From Cerioporus squamosus (Eukaryota > Basidiomycota > Agaricomycetes > Polyporales > Polyporaceae): a stretch of DNA of 17,982 bases. The position numbers were made by a program, and so were the translations under genes. This document shows positions 1 to 9,775 of the stretch, piece by piece; positions within the stretch are counted from its first letter, which is position 1, and the number at the start of each line of letters is the position of its first letter. The notes under the pieces are model-generated. The model did no database searches. It was given only the letters and a program-made list of their open reading frames with translations, and was not told the origin of the DNA. The DNA is taken from contig JABYQS010000573.1 in the NCBI GenBank assembly GCA_022592435.1, positions 1 through 17,982 of the forward strand, given 5' to 3'.

Positions 1-406
1 TAGACACGTCTACGTCGTCGTCGCGACGATGTAAGCTCTGGCTTCCTCCCTTTCTCCAGACTCGAGCTGAAGTACCTGTAGGACACAGCCGGATGCGAAG
101 GGAGGACATCCGCTGAAACGGGGCCCATGGGGTATCGACGCTCTCGCAAACCTCGAAGGATCATCGCCCGCGCATTAGTGTATTGCAGAAGTCTTACTGT
201 CATCGTCGTACGGCTCTTCCGTCTCTATAACCTGCTGTAGGATACTTAGAATACACGTATTAGCGAATTGGTGGACATGGCCCGCTCTAGATCTAACGCG
301 AGGCAATGTTGTCCAGTAATAGAGTGGATAGAAGAATCGGGTTCTACAAGATCGTTCAGCGTGGTGATATCGTGAAGGGTTGCCAGTCATAAACTGCCTG
401 ATCGTC
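1..406. other. No gene recognised; downstream flank of the MFS gene
   Basis: This stretch lies beyond the inferred stop of the minus-strand MFS transporter at 407-409. I see no conserved motif, splice pattern or RNA gene in it. A minus-strand open frame runs through 175-420, but it overlaps the transporter end in a different frame and its translation resembles nothing I know. It most likely holds the 3' untranslated region and intergenic DNA, and part of a neighbouring gene could start before the window. Confidence 0.5.
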
Positions 407-2408
407 TCAGGCGTGTCCAAAGAGCTTCCCGAGGAGCAGCTGGCGAGCTACGATCATCAGGACGACGGAGCCATGACGGTCGATCCTGGCGTAGTTGCAT
501 CAGTCATCTTCCACTTCCCACTCACGATCTGCATGATCTGTGACGCACCTGCGTAGTAGCCGACGTTCTCAAACTTGCCGGTATGGTCGAATATGGCTCC
601 GGAGATAGGAGGTCAGGCGAGCGCACCAAAGGACCATGAACGTGAACGCCATACCCGTGCGCATGCCGACCTCCGTGACCTTGCCCATGCGAACGAGGGG
701 GCTGCGCCATGATCGCAACGAAAATGCTGATGAGATTCTGCAGGTCAAGAGGGCGTGCTTGTATGAGCATACATCATAACACGGAGCGTCATGGAGATAA
801 CGTGAGAGAGGAACTCACCCCGTAGAGGACGGAGACGGCGACAAGCGTCCCTGGTCTTCGCGAAGGGCCCGCGTAGGTCATGACACCAGCGACGAGAGTG
901 CCCGGGATCATGACATTCATGGCGCCTGGCACGTTCGAATCCATGATCAGTCTCGACGCGTGCTTCTCTTGTAGGTTCAGCTCACCGAAGCGATCTGCCA
1001 GGACGCCGCCACCAATCCGGCCAACCAAAGAACATGCATTGGCAATCGAGAGAAGATAGAAGGAGAGATCAGCATCAACGCCCGCGAGCAGGCCGCTGAG
1101 AGACAAGTAGGTCAAGCACTGTGAGATTCGTCAGCTTCAGTACACGGATCGCATATCGGACTCCAAGTAGTTGACGCACTGTGTACAGCCCAAGGAAGCT
1201 CACAAATAGGGACAGACAGTAGACCACGTATGTGGCGCTCTTAACATGTCGAAATCGATGAAAGGGCCGGGATGGGGGTTTGGAGGCAGTCTGCGCGCAA
1301 TAGTCTGTACGTCTTGTCAGCGATAAATCATGCAGCGCGACAGGAAAGGGCCGCACCAAGTTGAGGACGAGCAGGAAGGCGGCGACTATGAAGCCGGTGA
1401 TACGCAGCGTCCACTGGAAACTAGCGGAGGATCAGCAGTCTGAGGTAGCTGGGAGACCGAGTATAGCACGACGTACCTCTGCGTCTCAATGAGGTTCCTG
1501 AGGATGATCGGGAAGATCGTCCCGCCGATACTTGATCCACTCGCCATGCACGCCAACGCCAGCCCTAGCCTCTTCTTGAACCAGTGCGCAACGACGCCGG
1601 ATCCTGCACTGAACACTATGCCGCATGCAAGCTACAGAGAAGACCGTTATGATTGGTGGACGACGAGGATGGTGGGAAGAGGAGTGGCTCACCCCGATGC
1701 CGAAGCCTTGGCAGAGGAGGAACTGCCAGAACTCTTTGCACTCTGCGGTTAAAAACGTGCAGGCTACGAGCAGCGCGGAGGCGAGGCCGACGGGCAGGCG
1801 GAGGTAGCCCATGTCGAACAGTCTGCCGAACGCGAGACCAGGCATAAACACGAGGGCGTACTATGTGACGGTAATCAGCGGGTGATCAACGTGAACGGGA
1901 CGAGCGGGGCGTACCTGTACAGAGCCAATCCATGCACTAGAAGAGGGGATGGTCACTACGGTCAACCGTCACGGTCGAGCAAGCGTAGAGAGCACTCACA
2001 TGTCGGACGGAGACATGTTCCGGAGGGTGTATGTTTCATAGTACGCTTGGAAGACCTACAAGACACAGGTCAGTCTTCCCTCAGGTGGTCGAGCAGGGAG
2101 TACCACTCACTCCCCATGCATTCACGAACCCGAACGTCGTGCAGATACCGGACGAGACCTGGAAGGGACGATCTGGATGACGCCGGACGTCTGTGAGGTG
2201 ACGAAGGACCACTCACCCCAAGGACAACCAACCACGCCCGCAGACCGCCATCGGGATAGTCGTCAACGTCCTCGACGTTCGATCCCGCGGCGCCTTTCTC
2301 AGCATCTCCAGCGAGAGGACTCTTCGCAGACTCCTGCGCTCGAGGGCTGTGAACGGTGGCCGTAGAGGACACCACAGAGGAAGGACGGAGCGCTGTCATC
2401 GAGGTCAT
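407..2408 (-). CDS. MFS transporter, monocarboxylate-permease-like (reading frame broken)
   Basis: Twelve-helix permease of the fungal monocarboxylate/MCH-like MFS group, expected in plasma or organelle membrane; substrate unknown. ATG at 2408. A hydrophilic N-terminus of about 50 residues precedes the family hallmark DYPDGGLRAWLVVLG. Exons (minus): 2408-2217, 2158-2111, 2055-2000, 1936-1915, 1860-1693, 1631-1477, 1420-1357, 1290-1180, 1118-986, 925-819, 737-549, 485-407; all introns GT-AG, 54-81 nt. Recognisable blocks include GICTTFGFVNAWG, FSAGSGVVAHWFKKR, SLVGRIGGGVLADRFG and PPISGAIFDHTGKFE. The last two exons are damaged: an extra C in 697-701, an extra T in 628-630, an in-frame TGA at 613-615 where the family has Gly (LAGPP), and a missing base near 471-472. 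Allowing for these indels the exons sum to 441 codons, normal for the family. Taken literally, the protein lacks its last helices. It is either a decaying gene or sequence error. Confidence 0.85.
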
Positions 2409-4340
2409 GATGGTGCGCGACTATAAGCGAGTGACAGCGTCAGCAAGAAGAGCGAGAAGAGGGTGGATGAGGGAACCAACCCAAGAGATGAGGCGAGGAT
2501 GGACAGTGGCAAATCAAGCCACTTCTCTCCTCCGTCCAACCCTAATATATGCGAGTCGGCGGACTCAAGCCTAGCTGAACGAACGGCTTATCACGCACCT
2601 CCGGGCTTGCAGCTCGGGCCCATACGGGTGAAGTCTTCTTGCACTGCGCGAAACGCGACTCAACAAAGAGCCGTTCGTCTCGCGCATATGCGCGGCACGG
2701 CGGAGTCCATATGCTCGGGCTGATATCCCTTGAATAGAGGTGCTGGAGGACAGCCCGAACGCTACAGCCAGCCAGAGGGGATCGGAGATCTGGTGTCAAG
2801 CAGGCAATGAGCACGAAAATCACAAGCCTGCGCCCTGTGGTGTAGACGAGGCGTACCGTACCTGAGGTACAACAGAAAAGCGGTGCTCTCGGACTCGAGT
2901 CGGAGGTTAGAGCTGCGACATCGATTGGCCGGATCGACGTCGACGTTTCCGCTTTGTCCCGTTGGCGATACATATCGGCATCGAGGTTGCAGCGCACACC
3001 GATCATTCGAGGTCGCCTTGCATGTGAATGTGAGAGGTGCGTCCTTGGCTGTGGCTGAGATACCATGCGTCTAGCGTCGGCAACACGGTTTCTGGGAACG
3101 AGGAAATGAGCTTAACCTTAAGTGATCGCGACATAAATGACGTATCCACGGGTAACTTTCCTTAGAACCTACAGAACCCTTCAAAAGAGTAGTACCGTCA
3201 ATTCCGTCCGTCAGCGGAGGCCCGCTGTGAGATGACTCTTCGTATTCAGTGGGCCATATGCACGACGGACAAGAATAACAGTTTCTTATAGCTGGACCAT
3301 TCGGCTACTGAGAAGACCGCGAGGTTGCATGTCAGCTACATATAGATGCTCGTGCTCAAGACAAGAAAAATACTTCGCAATTCTACATAGCGGCGTGGCG
3401 GCGTATATCGGCTCAGTATCCGCGACACTTGCGTCGGTGCGACGATCGTACTTCAGTCTTCACCGTCGACGGTCATCTAGATAACAGCATATGTAATTCA
3501 GATTCGGTGCTTCGAGTACGCCGAGGAAACTCGCGATCGCATACCTCGCATGCATGATATGAGGTGTTCTCTGGTGTTCTGCCGCCGAGCACACCTTGTC
3601 CGAGTCTGGAGTCGCATGTGATTCCGGTACGATGTCCGCCGATAGCCTGAGGCCTCGATAGGCGAACGAGAGGATCCTCACTCAGCTTCGCGCGCAACGC
3701 ATGCCAGGCAGGTACAGTAGAGGAGCCGCGGGGGAACGAGGTCCAGGACGCAAGATGGGTGGTTCAAGTTGAGTCGAAGTTTGGGATGTTCGATCAACGT
3801 CACGGTAGACCTTCTAAGGCGAACTAACGTTCGTTTAGTGCCCGTAACACAGCCACGAAAAGCATCCCATGATCGCCTTTGTTGAGCATTACTTACCCGT
3901 CACTTAGGTCCTTAGCTTATGGGCTTTACGCTGGCTTATGTTGCTTAGCAGGCCTGGGCACAGCCACATCAGCAATCATATGAATACGAGTGTCATTGCG
4001 ATTGCGAGTCAATCCTTGTTCACAACTTGCCGTTGGCTTGCACCAGGTCTTCCTCGACTCAGGACTACTCTAGCCCAACGCGCCCTCACTTGCGACATCC
4101 CTGCCTGCTGACGATGGGCCATTCACGACCGCTTGAGACCTCTTGCACACAGGATCGATGGCGGCGATCGGACGGGGACGCTGAGTACACCCATGGCGGT
4201 TCGATGACGCGCCTGTAAGTCTCCGCCCCTTATAAGGCATCTTCCTCGAGCTAAACCCTCTGTGATGAATCAGCTGCACCCCCTGCGTCCCTTCTTGCGC
4301 ATACATCCATCTCCGCGAGTGCCCGGCAACTTTGCGACAC
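2409..4340. other. About 1.9 kb intergenic, no gene recognised
   Basis: This lies between the divergently transcribed MFS (minus) and ECM4-like (plus) genes, so both promoters should be here. The longest open frame is on the minus strand (2542-3066, about 174 codons), but its translation shows no known motif and no flanking splice pattern. The stretch from about 3100 to 4020 looks less GC-rich than the coding DNA and has only short open frames. Around 3900-3955 there are imprecise repeats of a GCTTATG/CTTAG motif. I see no tRNA, transposase, reverse transcriptase or terminal repeats. A TATA-like TATAAG sits at 4231-4236, farther from the ECM4-like ATG than the better candidate at 4344. Confidence 0.45.
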
Positions 4341-4343
4341 GCA

Positions 4344-4349
4344 TATATA
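4344..4349 (+). promoter_or_regulatory. TATA box of the ECM4-like gene
   Basis: TATATA inside GCATATATACACA, 77 bp before the chosen ATG at 4421. That spacing would put transcription start roughly at 4370-4380. It argues against an upstream in-frame ATG pair near 4262, which would lie upstream of the TATA box. Assignment rests on sequence and spacing only. Confidence 0.5.
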
Positions 4350-4420
4350 CACATACGCGAGGTCTACAAGCTTTCCACCACGCCCGACAGCCCCGCGCAC
4401 CCCGCCCTCAGTATCACGCC

Positions 4421-5836
4421 ATGAGCAACCAACGCGACGTGTCGCAGTTTACTGACATCAGCAAGAGCAAGACAGAGGGAGATGGCTCGTTCAAGCGTAG
4501 GCCGTCTTCGTTCAGGGAATTCATTGAGAAGGGCGGGCGATTTGCACCGGAGAAAGGTGAGTTCATCATATTCATCTCGCGACATGCTTGGGGTGTGAGG
4601 GGAGCCAAGGGGATATTGCTGGTATACAGAGTCAGTGGAAGACAGGCTGACGTGACGTGTCATCCAGGTCGCTACCACCTCTACGTCTCGTATGCGTGTC
4701 GTAAGTACCCCATACGTCGGTACACTGGATCCCTCCCTGAGCATCGTCTCTTGTACAGCATGGGCCACACGAACCCTCATTGTCCGCAAGCTCAAGGGTC
4801 TGGAGGACTTCATCGGTGAGCTCCACGCGTTTTGCAATTGCATACGATCGCCAACGTTCCCTCCAGATGTCAGCGTCGTCTCTCCTCGCATGGGCGAGCA
4901 AGGATGGCCGTTCGCCAGCGCCGACTCGTTCCCGGGCGCCGATAATGATCCTGTGAATGGCGCGCAACACGTCAAGGACCTCTACCTCAAGACGAAGCCC
5001 GACTACGAGGGCCGGTGCGTGCCTTCCCAACTTCGTAATCTGCGCAGGCTCACACGTCTTCGTGTTCTAGGTTCACGGTGCCGGTGCTCTGGGACAAGAA
5101 GGAGGGCACGATCGTGAACAACGAGAGCTCGGAGATCATCCGTATGTTCAACAGCGGATTCAACGAGCAGCTCCCCGCGGACAAGGCCGCGCTCGATATC
5201 TACCCGGAGGCGCTCCGGAAGGAGATTGACGAGGTCAACGAGTGGGTGTACGACACCGTCAACAGTGCGTGTTTCTCGTGCGGCTCACTCTGTCCCTGCG
5301 CTCGACTGACGGCGACTGCAGATGGGGTGTACAAATCGGGATTTGCGTCCACGCAGAAAGCATACGAGGCGGCAGTCATCCCGCTGTTCGAGTCGCTCGA
5401 CCGCCTCGAGAAGATGCTCGAGGGCAAGGACTACCTCATCGGCAACCAGCTCACCGAGGCGGATGTGCGGCTGTTCGTCACTATCGTCCGGTTTGACCCG
5501 GTCTACGTCGGGCACTTCAAGTGCAACCTACGCACGATCCGTGACGGGTACCCTGCGATCCACCTGTGCGTGCCCAGACATGCGCCGGCTGCTGGTGATG
5601 ACTGACGATCCCTTCTGCGAGTGTAGTTGGATGCGCAAGCTGTACTGGCAAAACGACGCGTTCAAGTCAACGTGCAACTTTGACCACATCAAGACACACT
5701 ACTACTGGTCGCACCCGCACGTCCGTGTCCTTCGCTCGTGTTCCAGCTCTTCGTCCCGCTGATCTCGCGCTGCCTCTAGATCAACCCCACTCGTATCGTG
5801 CCTGTCGGCCCGATCCCGAACATCCTGCCGCTGTGA
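4421..5836 (+). CDS. ECM4: ECM4/omega-like glutathione S-transferase (glutathionyl-hydroquinone reductase)
   Basis: Cytosolic enzyme of the ECM4/YqjG (Xi-class) family. Known members use a catalytic cysteine and glutathione to reduce glutathionyl-hydroquinones, a useful activity in fungi handling quinones. Exons: 4421-4556, 4668-4700, 4759-4815, 4867-5014, 5071-5264, 5322-5565, 5627-5720, 5780-5836; they sum to 321 codons with no break, the usual length. Catalytic motif YACPWATRT has Cys56 at the junction of exons 2 and 3. Next come the conserved SPRMGEQGWPF, a thioredoxin-like strand FTVPVLWDKK, and NNESSEI (Glu143-Ser144, expected glutathione contact). The helical C-terminal domain contains LIGNQLTEADVRLF and RFDPVYVGHFKCN, and ends with the family tail PTRIVPVGP. 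The last intron has an unusual GTCCGT donor. A TATA box at 4344 supports this ATG. It is convergent with the F-box gene, 170 bp away. Confidence 0.93.
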
Positions 5837-6006
5837 TGTGGGACTCCAGATGAAGAGGTTCGTTCAGTACAAGAATATGATCGGGGATGGGCATGAATGA
5901 AGCAGCGTACGACGTGTTGTAAGAGTAGGTAACCGCAAGGACAAAGTGCATCTGATCACTTCAATGAGCTCTCAACGTACAGGTAGACGATATCGAGTAC
6001 TGTCTA

Positions 6007-7233
6007 TCATTGAGCCTCGATGACGCTCAGTAATTGCGCTTCGTGAAGCTTCGGGTGGAGGTTCAGGACGGCCGGCGTGTGCAGATTTGCACTAGGCTCG
6101 AGCTCTACAGTGACGCTCTGAAGGTTGGGAAATCGCTCCCGGAACCACGGTCGATCGAGCTCTTCCAAGTCCAGCCATCGTGCGTGTCCTAAAGTGTCGC
6201 CCCCCTCTGTTTCCAGATGTCCAAAATGCACGATGAATGCACACAGAGTGCGCGGGACCAGGGAGCAGATGCCCTTCAGCACGGAATGCGACGGGGCGAT
6301 GCCTCCGGCGGGATGCGTAGCCGCAGACGTAGGGTATTGAGTGACTGGCATAGCGCAAGTGCGCCGCCGAGCTGGTCGAAGCAGCCTGCACGAACTGTGA
6401 GATGCAAGAACATCATGTATCGTTCAAGTTGGCACGGGAGCAACACTTCCGAAAGACTCACGATAGCGGTCTCGGAGACTAAGATGCAGGTCCATGCTCC
6501 GAATGTGCCGACCAACGCTTTGGAAGAAGCGGTACAGCTCATCGAGTTGGTCCCAGTAGGACCAGGAAAAGGCGACGTGTTCCATAGCATCTGGGGCGAG
6601 CACGCCTGACGAGGCGATGGTCCGGAGCGGGGTGTTGTCTGAGAGGGTCAGTCGCTTGATCTTGCTTGCCGGGAATCTACTTTGGGGAGCGGAGTACTCG
6701 TAGTATATTCCGTCGTCGAGGATCAATGTCTCGGGAGCGACGATGCTGAGCAGAGCCGGAAGGGTGGTCCGCGTCGGGGTCTGAGTCATGACGGGAAGGC
6801 GGCGGGTGGTACGCTGGGTGAAGGAGCGGATGGGGCGTAAGAGTCGGCCCTTGGTTGGAGAGGGCAACCGTGCGAGGTGGATGTCCTGAATGTACACCTG
6901 ATCCAGTCCAGGGAGATTAGGGAGGAGCGATGCGAAGAGCTCGCAGTCGAGGGCGAAGCCAAGGAGGTCTTGAATTCTCCCAATGAGCTTCAACGTCTTG
7001 ATCTCCCAGACCACCTCCTGTGCTGCTGGCGTCTTCGCCCACTTGCAGAAGGAGTCGAACTGGTACCGCGTGTATAGAGAGACCGTATGGAATCGGAAGG
7101 GACAGGAGATTTCGCGCCAGCGTCTGGACACTCGCACGCATGCGGAGAGCGACGGCTCGTCGGCCGCGAGTTCTGTGAGGGCGCGCTCGAAGATGTCGAC
7201 TGGTAGGCGAGGCAGCACGGAGATGGAGGACAT
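6007..7233 (-). CDS. F-box-like protein (one frame break)
   Basis: Probable substrate adaptor of an SCF-type ubiquitin ligase, one of the many divergent F-box proteins of Agaricomycetes; target unknown. ATG at 7233. The F-box-like segment spans about residues 7-50: LPRLPVDIFERAL, then ACVRVSRRWREI. The rest is leucine-rich and irregular, as in LRR-type F-box proteins. Exon 1 is 7233-6462 with a GTGAGT donor. Exon 2 starts at 6394 (CACAG acceptor) or, nine bases on, at 6385; both keep frame. Exon 2 as written stops at 6276-6278. Adding one base in the CC run at 6283-6284 (on minus) opens the frame to a TGA at 6007-6009, giving 387 codons. The regained part (VLKGICSLVPRTL, HARWLDLEELDRPWF) reads naturally. 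F-box family is clear at the N-terminus only. Confidence 0.75.
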
Positions 7234-7746
7234 GGTGTGTATGTTCAAAACTCTGACAGACTGGTCAAGTTTATCAACTGACCACCCTTGACTACCAACT
7301 GTCGATGCTCGGCATGCTCCGACTGAAAGGTACCTGTGTGCAATTCGTTCAACTCACAGCGTGGAAAAATGAGTACTTACTATCTGTCTGTCGCAGCGTC
7401 GGATTGAGCAGGGGCTTGACATGATGTTTAGGGTCCACTTCTTCCGAGACCTGGCTTGTTGACTGTGAAGAAGAAGGGTACGAAGACATGCCGCTTGCGC
7501 CTGCATAGTGCCAAATGAGTGCGGTATGGACGGTATGAGTTGTAGACAGCACATTCGCATTCCAGAGGTCGCTGGTGTGGTGACGGTCAATGTCTGACAT
7601 ACCCAAGTGCTGGGTCCGCATCCTTCCACAGCAACATGAACTCATGGGCATTGCCAGAGAGGACTCATGCAGGATGATGCGAGGGAGCAATGCGCGAGGA
7701 GGATGCAATTGCGCGAGAGATGGATTGCACGATAAACACACCGCGT
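7234..7746. other. Intergenic: F-box promoter and NDUFS5 3' flank
   Basis: This lies between the start of the F-box gene and the stop of the NDUFS5-like gene, both on the minus strand. It must contain the NDUFS5 3' untranslated region and the F-box promoter. Overlapping open frames here have no recognisable motif and no flanking splice pattern. I see no tRNA, repeat or clear TATA box. Confidence 0.5.
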
Positions 7747-8317
7747 CTACTTCGAATGCGCCGCCTCTCCCCGCTGAATGAGCCCAACCCCGACAATGAC
7801 ACCGTCTGCGAGAATGTCTGCTGCCTTGCGGCCTTCGTGTGCTTGGTGCTCGGCTTTGCGGAGGAACTCGGCCTTGACCTGCTTTGCGCGCTTGATCTGC
7901 ACGGACAACACATGGGGTACGATGGGGTGAGTTAGGGATGTGGGAACACATAAGAGCCTTCAAGGAAGAGAACACGCACCTCCTTCGTGTGGTGCAGGCA
8001 CTCAAGGTAGTCGTCTGCTTGAGGCGCGCATTGGCTCGGGACGTCCGTCTGTGCGTAGCACTGTTGTAGCATCACATGCGTTAGCGGTGGTCACCACAGT
8101 AGCGAAGGCTTCGGGCGCACCTTGGAGAACTCCTGCCAGTATGCGAAGCAGCGAGGGACACCTGCAAGAACATCCCGCGTTCATACTCCATGGTCATTCT
8201 TCACTCCTCGCAACGAAGCGTACCTCCGTGGTAACCGAATCCCGACTAACGGAGCATTGCAATCAGTAACTTCATCTTCGTCTCCTCAATGAACCAGCAG
8301 AGAGGACATACAGCCAT
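7747..8317 (-). CDS. NDUFS5: NDUFS5-like NADH dehydrogenase (complex I) subunit, twin CX9C
   Basis: Small accessory subunit of mitochondrial complex I (15 kDa / NDUFS5 family), on the intermembrane-space side. Such proteins are normally folded by the Mia40 disulfide relay. Exons (minus): 8317-8312, 8245-8224, 8161-8121, 8060-7980, 7896-7747, summing to 300 nt for 99 residues with no break. Exon 1 codes only Met-Ala and has a perfect GTATGT donor; exon 2 begins SGFGYHGG, as in fungal relatives. Cysteines 14/24 and 34/44 form two CX9C motifs (CFAYWQEFSKC and CAPQADDYLEC), followed by LHHTKE. The lysine-rich tail IKRAKQVKAEFLRKAEHQ continues into GRKAADILADG. There is no N-terminal presequence, as expected for this import route. 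It is divergent from the GET5-like gene, with 258 bp between the two ATGs. Confidence 0.93.
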
Positions 8318-8575
8318 AGTTCAGAAAGAGGATGGGAGGATTAGAGTCTGAGTCTGAGTCTCGGTGCGCTCGTTCGCCGTCCAGCAGGCCCAGCGCTAAC
8401 GGGCTGGAGAGCGACAGCGTCACACTGTGACCAAAACCACGTGCCTCACCAGACGCGTCATAGGCGCCCGCAAGACCGCACACAGCCCCGCGTCCGCTTC
8501 GCCAAGTCCTGCCAGCTTGTTCCCTCTCCACGACCTTGTCACGACTTCTATCTTCCACGAACCACTCGCACGAAT
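8318..8575. promoter_or_regulatory. Divergent promoter between NDUFS5-like and GET5-like genes
   Basis: Only 258 bp separate the two start codons, so both genes must be driven from here and from their 5' leaders. Visible motifs are an E-box CACGTG at 8438-8443, an MCB-like ACGCGT at 8453-8458 and a triple GAGTCT at 8344-8361. CACGTG and ACGCGT are known yeast sites for Cbf1/Pho4-type and MBF-type factors; use of either here is inference. No clear TATA box is seen toward either gene. Confidence 0.6.
8344..8361. repeat. Three tandem GAGTCT hexamers
   Basis: Perfect three-fold tandem repeat of the hexamer GAGTCT, 27 bp upstream of the NDUFS5-like ATG, so probably within its 5' leader or core promoter. 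It reads AGACTC three times on the minus strand. It may be a small microsatellite or a repeated factor site. Confidence 0.85.
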
Positions 8576-9775
8576 ATGTCTGAACAGGCTGAGCTTGCGT
8601 TTGTCAAATCTTTTGTGAATGCGATCTCTTCACAGCCCGTAGTGTACGGCAATGACTACCAGGCCGCCCCGGAGAACGAGCTCAGGAAGGTTCCTGTACT
8701 GCCTGTGAGTCGTCGTTGAGGTGTGGGATCGTATGGATGTGCTAGAGGGTTCTCATCTATGAGCTGCGCGTTCTCCGTGCTTAGATCGACGTTCCGCCTC
8801 CCCCTGAGCGACGTAGCATGGTCTCCGCACCAACAGGTATGTGCCAATCAATATCTATGTTGTACACCAGTGGCCTCCATGTCCAATCCCTACCTCCTCT
8901 TCTCGATGATTACTGACGCGACATGACATTGTGAACGCTCGCGATGCGTAGGATCTGTCAGCGTAACCTTTAAGTCGACGAAGCCCGTGCAAGCATATAC
9001 CCTCGATGTCCAGCCCACAGACACCATCGCTCAAATCAAAGCACAGCTTTCCGCTGTCCCAGGCGCACCTCCAGCCGACGCGCAGCGGCTCCTTCTCAAG
9101 GGCAAGGCACTCGCAGACGGCAAGCTGCTCCGCGAGTACGCTGTCAAGGACGGCGACACCATCAACCTCATGGTCAAGCCCGGCTTCGATTGGGATCCAT
9201 CCAAGACGTCTGCCCCCGCTCCTGTCTCACTGCCACCACCGATTGCGTCTCCTGTGTCAGCAGAACCGGAGAGCGTGACGCTTCTCCCCAGCCCAGAGCC
9301 CAAGACGACGAGAGGCGGTCATGGTCGGATACCCTCGGTCGTGCTCTCGCCGTCGCCGTCCCTCACCCCGAGTCCCGGAGAAGTGCTGGTTGACATCCCG
9401 TTAGTCTTGGATACGTCGAATATCCCGGCGTCCCCGAATGCTGTGGCGGACACACCATACCATACGACGCTCGCGAAGCCGGAGTTCTGGGAGAAGCTCC
9501 ATACGTTCCTCCAGTGAGTTCTCCTTTCCCCACACTTCCCATGATCCTGTCCCCCCATCTTCGTGCACTCCGGCCATAACATTTGGTTGTTTTGGTCGTA
9601 TCTTGAGTCCCGTTTCTAACACCGCGTGTCCCTTCGCAGGTCACAATTCCCCCATCCAAGCGACGCTGCGACCGCATGGGAAGACTTCTTCTGCGTGAGC
9701 AAGGGAAACCTGTCCGTGAGCGAAATCGCGAAGATACGGGACGCTGTCGGCGTGATCGGCATGGCGGGCAATTGA
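8576..9775 (+). CDS. GET5: GET5-like ubiquitin-fold protein (GET pathway)
   Basis: Likely Get5/Mdy2 homologue. In the known pathway Get5 pairs with Get4 and links Sgt2 to Get3 for delivery of tail-anchored proteins to the ER. Exons: 8576-8704, 8785-8836, 8952-9513, 9640-9775, summing to 293 codons with no break. Three parts are visible. Residues 1-60 form an N-terminal segment (FVKSFVNAISSQPVVYG, LRKVPVLPIDVPPPP) like the Get4-binding domain. About residues 62-138 are a ubiquitin-like fold (TLDVQPTDTIAQIKAQL, RLLLKGKALADGKLL, DGDTINLMVKPG). About 237-292 is the C-terminal dimerisation-type domain (FWEKLHTFLQ, EIAKIRDAVGVIGMAGN). A Pro/Ser/Thr-rich linker of about 100 residues makes it longer than yeast Get5 (212 residues). 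It lacks a C-terminal Gly-Gly, so it is not a conjugated modifier. It shares a promoter with NDUFS5. Confidence 0.88.

Noticed and set aside
933..942. tRNA T-loop/B-box-like GTTCGAATCC
   Set aside because: It lies inside an MFS intron, and no A box, acceptor stem or anticodon arm could be built around it.
2277..2286. Second B-box-like GTTCGATCCC
   Set aside because: It overlaps MFS exon 1 coding sequence and has no cloverleaf around it.
1489..2574. Plus-strand open frames over the MFS gene
   Set aside because: They are antisense to exons whose minus-strand translation matches a known permease family, and they show no motifs or splice logic of their own.
2542..3066. Minus-strand open frame of about 174 codons upstream of the MFS gene
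   Set aside because: It has no recognisable motif, family or flanking splice pattern; a frame of this length can arise by chance in GC-rich DNA. Kept only as a note in the gap entry.
4262..4420. Upstream in-frame start extending the ECM4-like protein by about 50 residues
   Set aside because: The TATA box at 4344 lies downstream of those ATGs, and family members begin near the ATG at 4421.
7234..7248. Extended start of the F-box protein
   Set aside because: The codon at 7248 is TTG, not ATG; the first real ATG is at 7233.
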